Notes: a model not told the origin generated them from the sequence alone. A stretch of DNA of 64,000 nt from Isoetes taiwanensis (GCA_021234155.1 JAJEKV010000040.1:2209799-2273798), one strand, 5' to 3'. Shown: positions 1-13,261, counted from the stretch's first letter. Program-made: numbers and translations.

Positions 1-3000
1 TGGAAGTTACGTATTGCTAAAGCGTCAGACTTATAATGAAATGCCAATTTCAAATTCAGAACAACTTTAATGTTGAACTGAGCATCTTTGGCATATGGGA
101 CAGCCAGAGTAGATTCTCAAATACTATTCCATATTTGTTGATATCTTGCACTAGATGTTACAGACATGTGTTTGTATTGATGCAAGATGCTGGTCACATG
201 CATCAGCATATGACAATGTGCAATTTTAAGGCCATTAGGGTATTTTGAAACTATTTTGACAGCTGATCTCCTCTTGAGCTAATGGTAATCGGCTTTATAT
301 TGGGTGCTTCATGGCCCCTTTCAAAGAAACCGCATGATGTTATTATTGTGCAGGTTTATGATATTTCCAATGCCTTTGGTATGCACAATAGAAAATAATT
401 TGTTTGTCTTGATAAGAAGCAGTGCTTTTAGTACTTGTTAATGTCTAGACCCATAAAATTTACTCTATATTTGTTATAGTCCGTACCCAATTTTTAATAT
501 AATAAATCAACACACAACTACTATCAATACTATTAATATAAATCTAAGCCTGCATTCAAAAATGTGGGTGGCGAAGTATGCATGGCGATCTGAAAGGGCG
601 ACCCAGCCGTGAAGGAGCTGATCGGATGCGAAGAGTTCGGAGGTATGGCAACATCGGATTGGGGCAAGAGGTAAATACCCCTTGGGATGCAATCGGGCTC
701 CTCCAAAGCGGGATTCCGAAGTCACGTGCTCCAAAGTAATCGGCTGCGGGGTGGTTCTTCAACCTAAAACTTGATCTGCTTTCAAAGTTTAATTTTTGCG
801 CGGGGCAATGTAGACCTGTGTCAAAATGGTAATTTACTTTCCTGGTCTACAGGACGCACCATTGAGCAGGAGCACATTTCCCAAATTTTATTGCAGGTGA
901 GACGGTTGGTGTAGGGAGGAATTGGCAGTGTTTTAGGGCTCAGTGGCCGGGCTGCGGGTCAGTTATAGGGGTTTGGGTTGGGCTCCTCAGATCCGCTGCC
1001 CTGTGCCACGCTCCCTTGATCCTGCTCGCTCACCCGGGAGTGGTAGCGGTCTTCAGAAGTCGACGGGACTCTCACCAAAGGTGGCTTTGGAGATGGCGGG
1101 TAGGGGCGACAAATTTAAACCCTCTCAATACTGATTGTGCATGCTAGGGCCCAAGGATTGGGGCAAGGCCCCATGGGTGAGATCAAGACAAGGAGGAGCG
1201 GGCCGCCCTCCGTGGCTTCACAGTAGCAAAGTGGTCCATGGGCTCTATGGGAAGCTCTGCAGAGGGTTCATCCCTAGTACAGCCGAAGCTCCCCGCACTT
1301 CGCCCGCAGTCGGCGTCAGCGGAAGTCCTCGTCAGTGGATGCACGAGTTACAGGGAAGCAGTACTCTCTGATGTTCCGGAAGAAGTGTCACACTTGAGAT
1401 AAAGAATCCGCTTGCCACCAAGCTCGTGATGCCCCGTGAGGATCCTTTGGTAAAGCAAAGCCGGCGCAGGCAGTTTTGCTCTGCAAGGAGGTGGAAGAAC
1501 ATAAGCCACGTGCTCAGACAACCAAAGTCCGGGGAGGTGCCGCGGGTGGGCATGGAGTCACAGTGCGGGACCTCGTGATGGCGACGAACGACAAGGGAGC
1601 TTCCTCACGGCCCCCGTCTGCTGAGTGGATCTCAGCACACCGTGCAAGTGTTCCCGGCCGACACCTCACGGATGGAGGAGGCTTTCATGAACCAAGACAA
1701 TGAGGGAAAGCTGCAGTGACCCCTGAGGCCATAGTCGAAGCTAGACTAATGAAAGACCTCTCAAGTCTATTTCAACCTTGTCTCATGCGCAGCGTCAGGT
1801 AATTACATCGTGTGCCGACACTGTGGAGAGTTGGCGGGTGGCTGCAAGCTCACTCTGCTGCTGGGAAACTGCTACCCCTGAAGTTTTGGAGAACAATTCT
1901 CCCTCCCATGTTCGATGCCCCTGGGAGGGAGAGGGTAGTGGTTGCAGAGGGGCCGAATCTCATGTGGAATTAATCGGACGACAAAGATTACACCGGGTAA
2001 GTGCTCGTCCTTGTCGGCCCCTGAAGATCCCGTGTTGGTTTCAGGTCAGGATCCCCTCGCGACATGTTGCTGCCGAGTTCATGATTATGGCGGGCCGAGT
2101 GGGCTCGGCGGCTATATTGCTCACTCCATAGTCCGGTGAGCCGATTTTAGAAGTGGTTTCAGCCTCGGCGGATAGTCCATTGCCTCCCTCCGCAGATCAC
2201 AGGAGTGGAGACCGGTACTTTCGGTTCCCACTGCTAAAATTGGGCAGAGATCAGAATGTTTCCTCGCCTCCAGCTCCCGCAGGCTCTGCCTGTGTCTGGC
2301 CCATAAGTGCAAGGGAAAGGAGGTTCTCAAGGGAATTAGGGTCTCTGTAACCCCGCCAAGGAGGAGGCCCTCCAACCAGACCTGCCTCGATAGACCACCT
2401 TGGCCCATCTACACGAATAATGGGCCGGGCGACGCGCGGAGGGAGCGGTATCTACACGGTGGCCTGGGAAAGTCGCTTCTACATCCAGCTGCAGAAGGCA
2501 GAGCAGCTGCAATCCGGCCGAGTAGCCCGGATCTGAGAGCAGCCTATTGACTGGCGTGTGAGCCCCACCCAAGCCTCCTCGAGGTGGGATGCAATGGAAC
2601 CGATAAGGTGGCCCTGCACGCATGAATGAGGTGCTGATCAAGGTTAAACTACGATAACCGGCCGCTCTTGTTCCATATGACTCAGACTGGCCCGCCACCC
2701 AAAGCTTTGAAGAAATAAACGTAGTGTAACCTCTTCTTAGTAGTAGGTATGGGATGAAGATTGTGAGCTGAATGTTCAGTGGTCCGTACCCGAAAGAACG
2801 AGTGCTACCGCTCGCAGTTGATCCGGATATCTGCGGCCTTCGTGAACATAAGTGCCGCGCTGTGGGGACACTTCAATCGTTGGATATGTTTGGGCTGCAC
2901 ACATCATGGCCACCTCCCAGCCTCCCGGTATAAAAGGACCGCCATCGCATGGAAGATGGCTGCCGTGCAGTGGACGCCTCACTCATACGAATCGCTGGGG

Positions 3001-3555
3001 CTTGCAATAACATCATGGCGGAGGTTCAGACGAGTGGGGGATCAGGATCGTCTAGCGCCCACAACAGCCGCAGCGTAGGGCGTTGTGGGCTGCGCGATAG
3101 TGCTGGGCGCCCATCCTTGGGAAGCAGATGTGGCTGGTCACGTTGGGCTGGCCTTCAACATGGTCGAGTCCATTCATGACAGTGTGGCCGAGGTGCGTGG
3201 TTGTGCAAAGGTTTTGAGTGAGCAATGGGTATTGTTGTTACCCTTGCATTTGGCAGGCGGGCAAGGAGTGCCACCATTGCGGGTGTAACTGCTGGACGCC
3301 TGTAGGGCGAAAGTGCCGCTCGAGATGATGTGAGATGTTATGCTAATACCTTTTGCGACCACGCTACCATCAAAGTGACGAATACTTTGGTTCTCACTGC
3401 AGCCTATGACCATTATCCCCGCCTATTCCCAGGAGGGCTTGCCAGCCCGAGAGCCGCACCAAAATTAAAGCCAAATACCGCCTACCCAGTTGATATTGAT
3501 TTCTTGGGGATGCCAGCAGATTTGGTTTCACCTTCCTGGATAATCATGGGATGGA
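1..3555. other. No supported gene; GC-rich from about 940
   Basis: The first 900 bases are AT-rich spacer. From about 940 on the sequence is GC-rich with many short frames, none recognised. It may be the 5' part (ORF1/endonuclease) of the LINE whose reverse transcriptase remains follow, but I cannot read those domains. Confidence 0.4.
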
Positions 3556-3559
3556 ATGG

Positions 3560-4500
3560 TAAAGTTTTAGCCTGGAGGTCAAGGCATCTGTCGGAAAGCC
3601 TTTGCAGAGCAGGCGATGAAAAGGGAGGTTAGAGACGCTGTATCGCCAATTGAGTCCCTTAGGTCTCGCCGACCGATAAAGTGAGAATGAGATTTCTTTC
3701 TCGTTGTACATTGCAATGCATTTCATCCCAGGAGGGTCAGCTCAGTAAGGGTGAAAGCAGGGTCACTCCGGGTTGCGGAAGGGGAATACCTGAATTCCTC
3801 AAATGTTCTTCGTAGTCAGCGATGTATAGCATGCGCCTCAATGTCGCCAAATACTAGTAGTGGCCCATGGTCGAGTTCCAATCAGCCGGACATCAAACAG
3901 CTACTTTCAGCACTTTTTCTTCAGAAAAGAGATAATTCTTTTACATGGGATGTGATGGAGGAGAGTGATTAGCCGAAAAGTGTCATGCAAAGGTGCCGGG
4001 CTGATAGGAGGCAGGGTGTTTCAGCGCCTGGCCACGGGCAGGAGCTTGAGGAGGCTTGCCGTGCCTTGTGGCTCTTATAAGTGCCCGGTCCGGACGGCAT
4101 CCAAATGAGTTCTCCAGATATTGGGATTGGGTAAGACCTGGCGTGACTCCATCAAGGATCCTGCAGGCGGAAGTCGTGCTTGGACTATGGTGGCTCAACA
4201 CGGGCTGTGTAATCTGCTGATACTCGGCGGTGAAGGAGCCAGCTTGCTATTTCGAATAGAGCCCCATCACGCCTATCAAGAAGATACAAAACATGCACCT
4301 GTGTGGTCTGAAGGAGTCTATTAGTCCCATGCAGTCCGCTTCATTCCAGGCAAGGTGCATTCTTAGTAATGTAGCAGCGTATCTGGGCATTCATCGTATG
4401 CCAAGCAGTAATGGTGTCAAATAGATTGTGTACTTGAGTGCAAGCGAATACCGGGCCATGTGGCTCCTCCCCGTCCTTCCGAACGTGATTCCCATCACCG
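3560..4500 (+). mobile_element. LINE reverse transcriptase relic, plus strand
   Basis: A pattern typical of the region before LINE reverse transcriptase is seen at 3757-3840: RVAEGEYLNSSNVLRSQRC, compare the usual W-EGD-NT-FFH...R. Next comes VPGPDGIQ (4081-4104); one frame over it continues as NEFSRYWDWVRPGVTPS and VVLGLWWLNTGCVIC. Then RCILSNVAAYLGIHRMPSS and, after a TAG, IVYLSASEYRAMWL (4345-4466) match the GRxIxDN...KLD.xKAYD region. The active-site half is not found. The spacing fits one element in one orientation. The identity is inferred from three weak but ordered matches. Confidence 0.5.
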
Positions 4501-6142
4501 CAAGAGCGAACTGCTGTGCCCTGGCAAAGGTCGCGAGCGGCGCTCAATGGAAGACTGATGACCACCGCCTTCAATCCTCGCTATTATCCCTGATCCTTCA
4601 TGTTACTGGGTCCATCTATCATGGAATAGAGAGCATCAAATGTACATGATAGAAAAGATCGACATCGGTGCCTCGTGGCAAAGACAATGTGACTCACAAG
4701 AGTCCCCTAAATCACAATACTTGTCATCTGGATCATATTGTTAAATACTTATAATATTTGAAGAGTTCATGGATCGTGATATTTGAAAAAGCATATTATG
4801 CTCGACATATAACCAACAATGTGGCCGCCATGCTGCACGCCAATAAATTTTGTTTGATATAAGTGCACCCATCTATTCAATGGAGAAGGCATCCAGGCCT
4901 AAGGTGTCTCGGCCTGATTATTCTGTTATTCCACGGTTGCACTATGACATATAAATGATCTTATAGATGCTCTCAGAGGGTATCCCCCTTGATTCCTAGT
5001 GGAAGGCAGAGGGCTCAAATCATCTTCCAACCTGGTTTATCGTTTTTATCCACCTTCATTAGGTCTCCTGCAGCTGCCTGGCGAGATTAACGCATCACCA
5101 CCGCCGCCACGATGATCCCGGACATGAATGATCTTCTCTCGTAGACGAGTGGCTACGCGTAAGTGCCTTTGTATGAGTTCTAAATCTTTGCCAGAATATT
5201 TCAGACATTCTAGTTATGTATGTATCCATAAGAGATAAGTGAACATATGATTCATCTATTTAACAAGACATTTTCAATTTGGAAAGCTCTTGGCCATTTT
5301 CTCATATTACGTAGATTCTAAATTCAGATAAGGAGATTCTCTCGTAAAGTTGTGTAGTCACTTGCATGAAATAATGATTATTTTGACCGTGCCGACGTGC
5401 GAATATTTGTTAGTTGTAAGCACGGACAATGGTCTCGCAGACCGCACACGTGCAAGGAAGCTTTTAAAACAAATTAAAATAAACCAAAGCGAGTGTCTGA
5501 TATAACAAGAATAGAGATTTCAAACACAAAGTTCTCGGTATCATTCGACAATGCAACCCCATTTCTTAGAACATAAGTCATCTGACACTTCGCAGCGACT
5601 TCTTCCAACTGGATTCCCTGCAGACCAGGGCACATCCAACAGGTACACAGTAAGAGACGCAGAACTGGGCCCCTTCCCAAGTCACTGAATTGTAGCCTTA
5701 TCCATCACCGGACAAGCCAATGCACGCATCAAGCAAAACATATATAACATGATGCCACTAAAAAGCCACCTGTGGGCCATGCGGGCGACATCTCTCCTAA
5801 CAGCCACCACTGATCAGAATCTGGGCAGTGATAGCCGGGATGTGATTAATCAACTAGAGGCCCTGAGAGCTCTGGGTGACCTCTCCTGTCCATATGGGTT
5901 GTACTAGAATGAAACACAACGATCTCCCCAGGGCCCATATAGCGGGCGATACTTGATCTCTCGCCAAGGGTAACCCGCCATGTCCTGCACAAAATCCACA
6001 AAATCTCGCGAATAAATAATGCTTAGGCACTGCCAAACAAAAATACAAAACCAGGAAGCATTCACTCATCGATGCACAACCTCTTTGTAGAATGTTGATG
6101 GACTAGTATCCTTTGAAAGAGCTCTGATCTCGGATACTTGTT
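4501..6142. other. No gene seen
   Basis: Mixed sequence. A short frame runs to about 4,650, then an AT-rich spacer. No motif, repeat or RNA gene recognised. Confidence 0.5.
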
Positions 6143-6720
6143 TTGCACCATCCTCAGCCTCCCGATGTACCCTCCCGCCCGAACTTTACTCCGAGACTCC
6201 TCTCGCCCATTTCTGCCATCTCCAGCAGAACCCATCAAAGCATCTCTTGTGATGCCATTGTAGTTCCATCAGCGAGATCGTGGCAGTCCTTCCGCCTGAA
6301 GTCAATGAAGTCGCCTAGACCAACAACGAAAGCATAGGATTTGTCCAAGGACTGCATCTCTCCCCAAACCAGTATCAAGTTAGATATATCGCGGAGAAGA
6401 AGATAGTCCTTCCTCCTATGTTAACCGGGCAGCAGCTTCCCGCGAGCACCCCATCTATCAAGACGCCCTCTCTTCATGCCTGGGCTTCACGCCTTCATCC
6501 CCGCCCGGCCGAGTTTTTCTACCAGCCTTCTCTTTTCTCGTAGACCAAATACCTCTACAGATTTGAGTTCTGCAATACTTCACCGTGGTTCTTTCCCTAT
6601 CTGTTGGTGGAACCGTATATCATGTAAAGTAGCAAAACAGATGATGTCAAACCGGATATAACGGTCCTCCCATCCTTTTCACATAAGCTCTTGACCCATC
6701 TTCTCGAACCTTATCTTGGT
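6143..6720 (-). pseudogene. Possible LINE endonuclease scrap
   Basis: Across minus-strand frames one can read SLDKSYAFVVGLGDFIDFRR (about 6,290-6,350), then DCHDLADGTT. This is loosely like the W-VGGDFN region of LINE AP-endonucleases. The rest is too broken to confirm. It could equally be another coding relic. Confidence 0.22.
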
Positions 6721-9149
6721 CACCTTGGGAAAAGCTTCGTAAAGGACTTTAGGATCTACTGGCTAATCTTCCCAACCGAGGGAGAAGGACGCCGCCTGGG
6801 CCGCACGCCATGAAAACCATGAATGCGGTACCGGACCATACATCGCCACCCGCTCGAGTTAGCCCTCGCAGACGAGACCCATTGCGCTGCTGTATTTGCA
6901 GTGACCATGGGGCATGCCCACCCGGCCGCCTGCTGATGCTTCATCCGCGTGACACCATAATTTCCTCCGACGATCCAGTCATACCATGCCCGAACTGCTC
7001 CCAAGTCCTCCGGCACCGCCATTTTAATATTAAGGGAATTGTAGCGCCTTTAGTGCAATAAAACCTGATCGCCTGTGCAGGTCATGAGCTGACGCAGTTT
7101 AAAACTAAAATGTCTGCTTGTCCGGACGATATAAAAGTAAATAAATATAAACCACAAAGACAACAGTTAGTTCGTGACCCATGGTGGTTACCCGGTACAC
7201 ATTTCAGCCTAAAATTAAATTTAACTCCCAGTATACCAGACCGTGGCTACAAACCACAGACGTACACTAACTCCACAAATTTCGCATCATGGGCTTACTC
7301 GTATATTCCTCAGAAAGGATATGTTATTATAAAACAACACCGGATTTGAAACCTGAATACCATTATGTTATTTATTTCGTTTAACCCGCCACTTAAAGAA
7401 AGCGCCAACAGAGGCATATGAGCTGAGTTTGTATAAAGCAATTCCTTCCTCTACGCTTTCCCACCTTTGAAGGCCACCTTAGCATCTACCAAAATGAGAC
7501 GCCATACATTCCATTCCAAAATAATTTTACATCAAATAAACATAATCATGTCAATTTCAAACAATTGACCACTTTGAAGATAAAGTAAGCCAGAATGGGC
7601 AAGCGCCCATCAGCACGTTTGTTCCACTGGAACCCACGCGCTCCACCGCTTTACTCTCCATCTTCCGATTGAAGGTAATGAAACTGCTGCTCAACAAATA
7701 CCGAATGCTTTTCTTTATCCCGCACTGCATTTCCTCAACTCCTAGGAGACGCGTGGATGACCATTATCAAGAAGCACGTCAATTACAATCATGAAATATT
7801 TTTTGAAGTCTTCTTGATATTCTCGACATTCTTAAACAAGGTAAAACATATCGTGACAGCACATTTTGTCCACAGACCTAATTTTCTCCCTTCTAAAGCA
7901 CCGTCTCTGTGATAGCCAAGAGAACTGAACCATTGACAGAACGTTTGATATGGGCAATGGCAAGTCCAATAATTTGCCTGAGGATAACACTATATTTAAG
8001 ACCCAACCCCTTTCCCAAAATTTCACTGCTTTGACCCTCTCAAAAGATCCAAATACAGATAGAACTCATGGTTCCAAAGTCCTTTAGTAACGAAATACAA
8101 GAGTCCTAGATACCAAACTGATTAGTTGATTTCCTTCCATGAGCAGACTGATTACAATATTATAATGAACCAACCACCATTGAAGAGATTCATCTTTCTT
8201 TTCCTCATGTCTCAGTCAAAGTGCAGTCCTAATTGATATACTTCCTCACCCCAACCCTTAAATGGCCTGAAACAATACTCCCGCCTGACTCACCCGAGAG
8301 AACTCCCCAGGCCACTTGACGCCTTAAGCTCCTAAGAAAATATAACAGCTAAGCCAAACTCCAGCCAGGATAGTGAACGCCATCCGAAATGAACCCAAAT
8401 TGGTTTAGACCTAAACAACAACTCGTAGGCTTGTTTCCTGAAACTAGAAGTGCTAGATTGAAAGCATTAGCAAACCCGATGGAGACGTGAAAGGAAGAGC
8501 CGCTTTTGAGTGGGGTACTTATAGACACCGTCATCACACCTAGAATTATTACTTCCCGCCCAATTTGAACTTCTCCAGAAAAGCAAGACACGCCGAACCC
8601 CAGACTTTGACGACACCGGTGGTTGCTGGGAAGGAGGTATGGATGAAGAAAAAGCCCGTGCATCCCGACTCATTGCTGACGCTGGCACGAGCCTGGGACA
8701 ATAAGTGAACCTAAAAAACTCTAATGCATCCTACACTCCTGCCGTGCTAGACCTTCCTGTTAAATTCCACTTCATCCTTGTAAAAAGACATTGTGAGATG
8801 ATCGAGATTGAAGATCTCAATATATCCATTTATTGAGCTTGGTTGTTTTCACAAGGCATCATACCAAATTCAAACCGCAGCTGCCTCTTCTCTAGAAAGA
8901 GTCGACAAATCGGCTATTGCAACTCCCACAATTGATTATAGATCATCAATGCAATGGCCACCAAGATTTATGCTTTTACTCCATGTCCCGATAAAATTAT
9001 CTCAAGATCCACAAAAGGCCAAGTGCTAGAACAAAAACACCTGCCTCAATAGGGATGCATTACTTAACGGCTTAGTCCAACAACCCAAAACTATTGGGGA
9101 TGTGAACCGGCCTGCTCCATTGGCCAGCATCACCGCCATCGACCATTCT
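6721..9149. other. No supported gene
   Basis: Short frames only (minus 6756-7022; minus 8349-8663 and 8467-8688). The 8.3-8.9 kb part looks coding-like on the minus strand in pieces (for example GREVIILGVMTVSISTPLKS), but I cannot name it. Confidence 0.4.
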
Positions 9150-9406
9150 ATGTTACAGATTTTGCACCATCGATAAGTGTTGGTGAAAATTTTGCAGATA
9201 TAGTACCCAATAGAACTAATTCATTCAACAACAAACTGGAATCTGAGGTAGTTATCCACGCAACCCCTTAGGCAGTGAAGGACTCCATAGCAAAGGTAGC
9301 CTACCAGGTATCTCGGTCCATCTCAGGTCACAAAGCACTTAAACTGCATGTCCTCCTAGCCATTTTGATGAGAGAGGACTTGTATTTAGTAAGATCTATG
9401 TTTTGA
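9150..9406 (+). pseudogene. Anonymous coding relic, about 85 codons with one stop
   Basis: One plus frame reads YVTDFAPSISVGENFADIVP and NNKLESEVVIHATP; then after a TAG it continues AVKDSIAKVAYQVSRSISGH and LLAILMREDLYLVRSMF to a TGA. The composition is that of a real protein, but I recognise no family. The minus strand at 8349-8663 is also open for 104 codons and unassigned. Confidence 0.25.
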
Positions 9407-10289
9407 GTGGTCAGATGAACACAAACAAGCCTCAGAATTATGCAGTGTGAGATCCCACCCCGAAATATAAATCACCAAACTTTGAAGCCTAAACCTTAAA
9501 CCTTGTGGCCTCATCAGTGGCGGACAGAATTGGCAAGCCATAAAATATTAATTAACCCATTTCACATGAAAACCTTTGCTTTTATGTTAGTAGCACCACC
9601 TTTTCACTTGAAAAGTTACTCATATATTGTCCTTTGCACACAGGAAGCCCCTGGTCAAAACAACCTCAATGTTCATGGGCCAGGAAGTGGACACACGACA
9701 ACAGCATTGCTTTATTGAGTCCGCCTTCAATCACATTACATTGAATATGACTGGGCAGCTCCACCTGAGACATTTATTCTGATCGAGCAGGGGCCCGCTT
9801 ATCAACCTCGGGTCGATACCAAGCCTCAGAATATGGGGCAGCTACTTTAGAGGCACACCCCTTATCCTCATCATGTGTCCAATGATGTTTCAATGTGCAT
9901 GATATAAAATTTGCTTATCCTCGGTTTTTCTTAAGAGCTGCCATCTCTGTTTAGAAAACTATTCCACATTATTTCAGCTGCAAGCATCCAACTTATGAGT
10001 AAAACAAGATAAATGCAGCATTTTTAGAAACTAAATCAATGTAATTTACTGGTGCAAGAGGACTCTAATGCCATTACGGAACTGGTGCCCAGTATGGCTG
10101 GTTGGAGTCTTCAATTGGTTGGAAAGAGGAGGAATTTTGATGGTTTTACTTCCAACATGAGCTGTTATCTCTCATTGTTGGACTATCATTAGGTCTTCTT
10201 TGCAGTAGCTTAACCATAAGCCTTGCCTTAGAGCTTTTGTCAAAATGGATCACCCAAATTAATAAGGTTAGTTTCGAAGGATCCGGCTG

Positions 10290-11085
10290 TCAATGCTTGT
10301 GCTTGTTCAACCAATGAAGTTGGATGAGTCACGGGGCTCTACAGTAAACTTTGGAAAGATGCAACAGAGGATGCTTCCTCACTTTAATAATTCCAACAAG
10401 ACCACCCCAAACTGTAAACACTCCACCTTCCTCGATAACTTCGTCTCAAAATATACTCCTCAAGAAAGTGCTGAAAATACTCTAGTACACAAATCACAGA
10501 AAGCCTTTGTGCTGAAACTATGCAGGAAACTATTGATTTGATCTTCTGTGCCATATACCCAATTGTCCCACCTGTGTTTTCACCGTTTTAGAAAATTTTG
10601 TCCAGGAAGAACTTAGCCGCCAACCTGTGTAAATCGCTAATATTACGCATTCATACCCTCGGTTCAAAGAAATATTTGGCAAGCTCATGGAATACAATGA
10701 CTGCTATGATACTTAGAATCTTCTTATGCAACATCAGAGCCCGTATGCAGCTCCAATGGCAATCCTCATTCTTGTTTGCCAATCAAGTCCAGTGGCCTTG
10801 TACGAGTGATTATCTAGGCTTCCATTTTCCATACACTCACAAACTAGCAGGAAATTTTCAGGATTCTAAGCACCCATTAATGCTTGTACTCAGATTTCTC
10901 GTTGGAAGCATGCTCGAATGGCAGCAATTTTCAAAAGTTTATGTTATTCTTGCATTCTTTCTCGGGTCGCTGTTTGATCAAGGTTGCTGCTATTAGAAGA
11001 GTGCCTTGTATATCGCACCATATCCTCCCTCTTTCAAGCAAAATTTCTCATCAAAACCACTGTAGCTTCAATAGTCAGCTGTGTA
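10290..11085 (-). pseudogene. Receptor-like protein kinase domain, frameshifted relic (LRR-kinase type)
   Basis: No long frame is open, but reading the minus strand across frames gives kinase landmarks in the right order. A stretch like the pre-kinase linker, GFDEKFC, is followed by the glycine loop EGGYGAIYKALF (10998-11053). Next come IAATLIKQRPEKECKNN, where the catalytic Lys should be, LLVCECMENGSLDNH and GLDWQTRMRIAIGAAYG (about 10740-10850). A SNI.LNRGYECVI-like stretch stands where the post-HRD NILL segment belongs (about 10637-10680), followed by GGTIGYMA (10549-10572) and FGVVLLELLK (10382-10411). These match subdomains I to IX of plant LRR receptor kinases. The HRD and DFG motifs cannot be read, several stops and frameshifts occur, and the catalytic Lys position reads Thr. 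I see no leucine-rich repeats upstream (11,100-12,400). It is a dead copy of a membrane kinase. Subfamily (EMS1- or PSKR-like) is a guess from the wording. Confidence 0.75.
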
Positions 11086-11538
11086 TGTGGGGCCTGGTTG
11101 GTCCAATTTTTGGAATTTTAATGTCCATGGAGCTGTGGGTAGTAACGTGCCTCGCGGAAAGTCTCTAGTATCGCCCAGACCGCCTCTGGCGGATTAAAAG
11201 GAATGTCGGGCGAAATGCTTAATGCCAGAAACGCCATCCTACCCGTTATTCCACCAATAATAAACCGTCTTTGGAGGACTTTCCCGGAGAATCCTTTCCT
11301 CGCTTGGGACCTGGTGATAAATGTAAAATTAAGTACTTTATGATAGGCCATCCAATGGTAATATTCGGTAGCCACCACCCATAAATCCAACTGATAAGGT
11401 CCAATACCGTGATTGATGCGCTTTAGAGTATGCAGAGTAAGTACCGCTTATAGCTCAAAGGATGCTATCAAAATCTTGGAGCACCTTTTTCCTCATGGAT
11501 GACAAGCACGCCAAATACCATTTCTGTCTGAAAATAGA

Positions 11539-11864
11539 GGGTCAGTAAAGCATGTTAGGTGTACCACTTTGAACCCGCAGTGCCATGCCACTAGGTACCT
11601 CTTTAACCGGTACTTTCTCATTTTTCTTTTCTATTAAAAACTCACGCTAAAAATCCAAAAATAAAAAAGTCAAGGACATGGTAATATTCAAAGTTAAGAT
11701 AAAGATAGTAATGCTATCGAGACCAATATATATAAAAGTTCTAAAACATACCTTAAGTATTGAATATTATATGTACTCAAGATCAGCCTCACAGTACCTT
11801 TCTTTAGGTACCTTTTAGTCACCAACAATACTTTTATGGGACACCCAACATACAGCTTTTACCC
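11539..11864. mobile_element. Short inverted-repeat element (MITE-like), copy 1
   Basis: About 326 bp with matching ends: GGGTCAGTAAAGCATGTTAGGTGT at the left, and at the right the complement of GGGTAAAAGCTGTATGTTGGGTGT. It matches the 26,976-27,293 element over its length in the opposite orientation; both hold GACATGGTAATATTCAAAGT or its complement, and GGTACCTTTTAGTCAC or its complement. It has no coding capacity. This fits a non-autonomous DNA transposon; superfamily not assigned, and no sure target-site duplication. Confidence 0.75.
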
Positions 11865-12402
11865 GCTGCCAGTAGTTCCCATTAGACAATCTTAGAAAGC
11901 CATGGTAAATTGATTTCACCATTTGGAAGTTGCATAAACTCCGATTTGATTTCTTTTCACACCACCGAGATGCGTGATTGATAGTAGAAGAGGTAATATC
12001 ACCTGTAAGCTGCAAAAAATTGATGGACCCAGATGTCTACCAACTGATGCAACCGGCTGATGTACCAGTCAGAATCAGGCTGCAAAAGTCTCGCCATTAA
12101 AACTTATCTCCGATCCTCCATCCGAAACGCCTCCCGAGCCCGCGATGGAAAATGGCATCCTGCTTAAGTGAAGAAGATGCATGACAATTGAGATCTCAAA
12201 ACCTTCAGATCCTCAAAGTAGTTGGAATGATAAACCTCTCGCTATGAGAAAGATGGCAGAACCAAAGAAGTGCAGTGAGAGACGCCTCCAGCCTCACTAG
12301 GGTTTTCGTGGCCTAAAAGTCAAGAATTGATCCTTGCAACGCGGTGCCTTAAAACAAAGTTTCTAGATTTTCGTATCTCTGTGGCAAGGCTGTGGAATGT
12401 TG

Positions 12403-13261
12403 CTAATGAAGTTGAGTTAAACCCCAAATCAAGTTATCTCGGTAAGATTTGGGAGATTGATGTTTGAAATGGAACTGAAAAATTATTCCGTTGAGTCTGG
12501 TGCTGCAGTATGGGTTGAAGTTGGAAGGAAATATTTCGAATGAATTGCAAGAAAGCAGGGTGAGGCGGGAAGTTAGGCTTAAAGGGATTGAGGGATGGGG
12601 CCGTGAAAGCTGAATGGAGCCATAGTATGGTGAGGTTCTTCTGTGGATCCAATTTGGGTGGATGAATTCGAATCGGCAGCCAGGCCAAGGAAAGCCTTGC
12701 ATCGCCGTGACGGCTATGGAGGCATCGCGAACGGCCGCGTCGGCTGCCATCCAAACAGCAGTTGCTCGGAGGACGCGGCCGCAGCTCCAATCCCAGCGGA
12801 ATGCCTCCGCTTCAGCCTCGCCAGTCTCAAAGATATTTTTGACCACAAGGCGCCTAATCAGATCGGTATGCTGCCCGCCGCCTGTTGTGGAAATGTACCC
12901 GCGCATATCAAGAGCTTCAGCAGACGTCGCCATCGAGCCTCGATGCCTCAGCCCGAGCCACAAGAATCCTAGTGATGCTCCCGCTGTCATACCAGCTGCT
13001 GGCTTTGCATTCCATTTCGGATTGCCTGCTGCTTTTGCAGGTCTTGACGTACTCCCACCCCCGCCCAGCAGGCCTCGCAAATTAAGTGTGCAACCACAGA
13101 CCAAACGTAAAATGCCATACTTACTCGGCACCATCACAAAAACTTATCATAAAATTTATCTTCTTAGGAATTGCTATTCCCGATTAGCCAGAAGAGATTT
13201 AGAAATTAGAAAAGATTTGAACATTAATCAACAAGATCAGCCAAGCATAGTTGTTAGATAA
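12403..13261. other. CpG-rich block with overlapping long frames on both strands
   Basis: Between about 12,640 and 13,080 the sequence is clearly GC- and CpG-rich compared with its neighbours. It is open on the minus strand (12403-13137, 244 codons, phrases GGGQHTDLIRRLVVKNIFETG, EAEAEAFRWDW) and on the plus strand (12662-13261, 199 codons). The minus frame below about 12,640 turns into ordinary AT-rich, untranslated-looking sequence. No domain is recognised in either. It may be the first exon or promoter-side island of an unrecognised gene, or a GC-rich relic. Confidence 0.3.

Noticed and set aside
4068-4574. Minus-strand frames at 3983-4574 as genes
   Set aside because: The plus strand here carries LINE reverse transcriptase motifs in order, so the minus frames are shadows.
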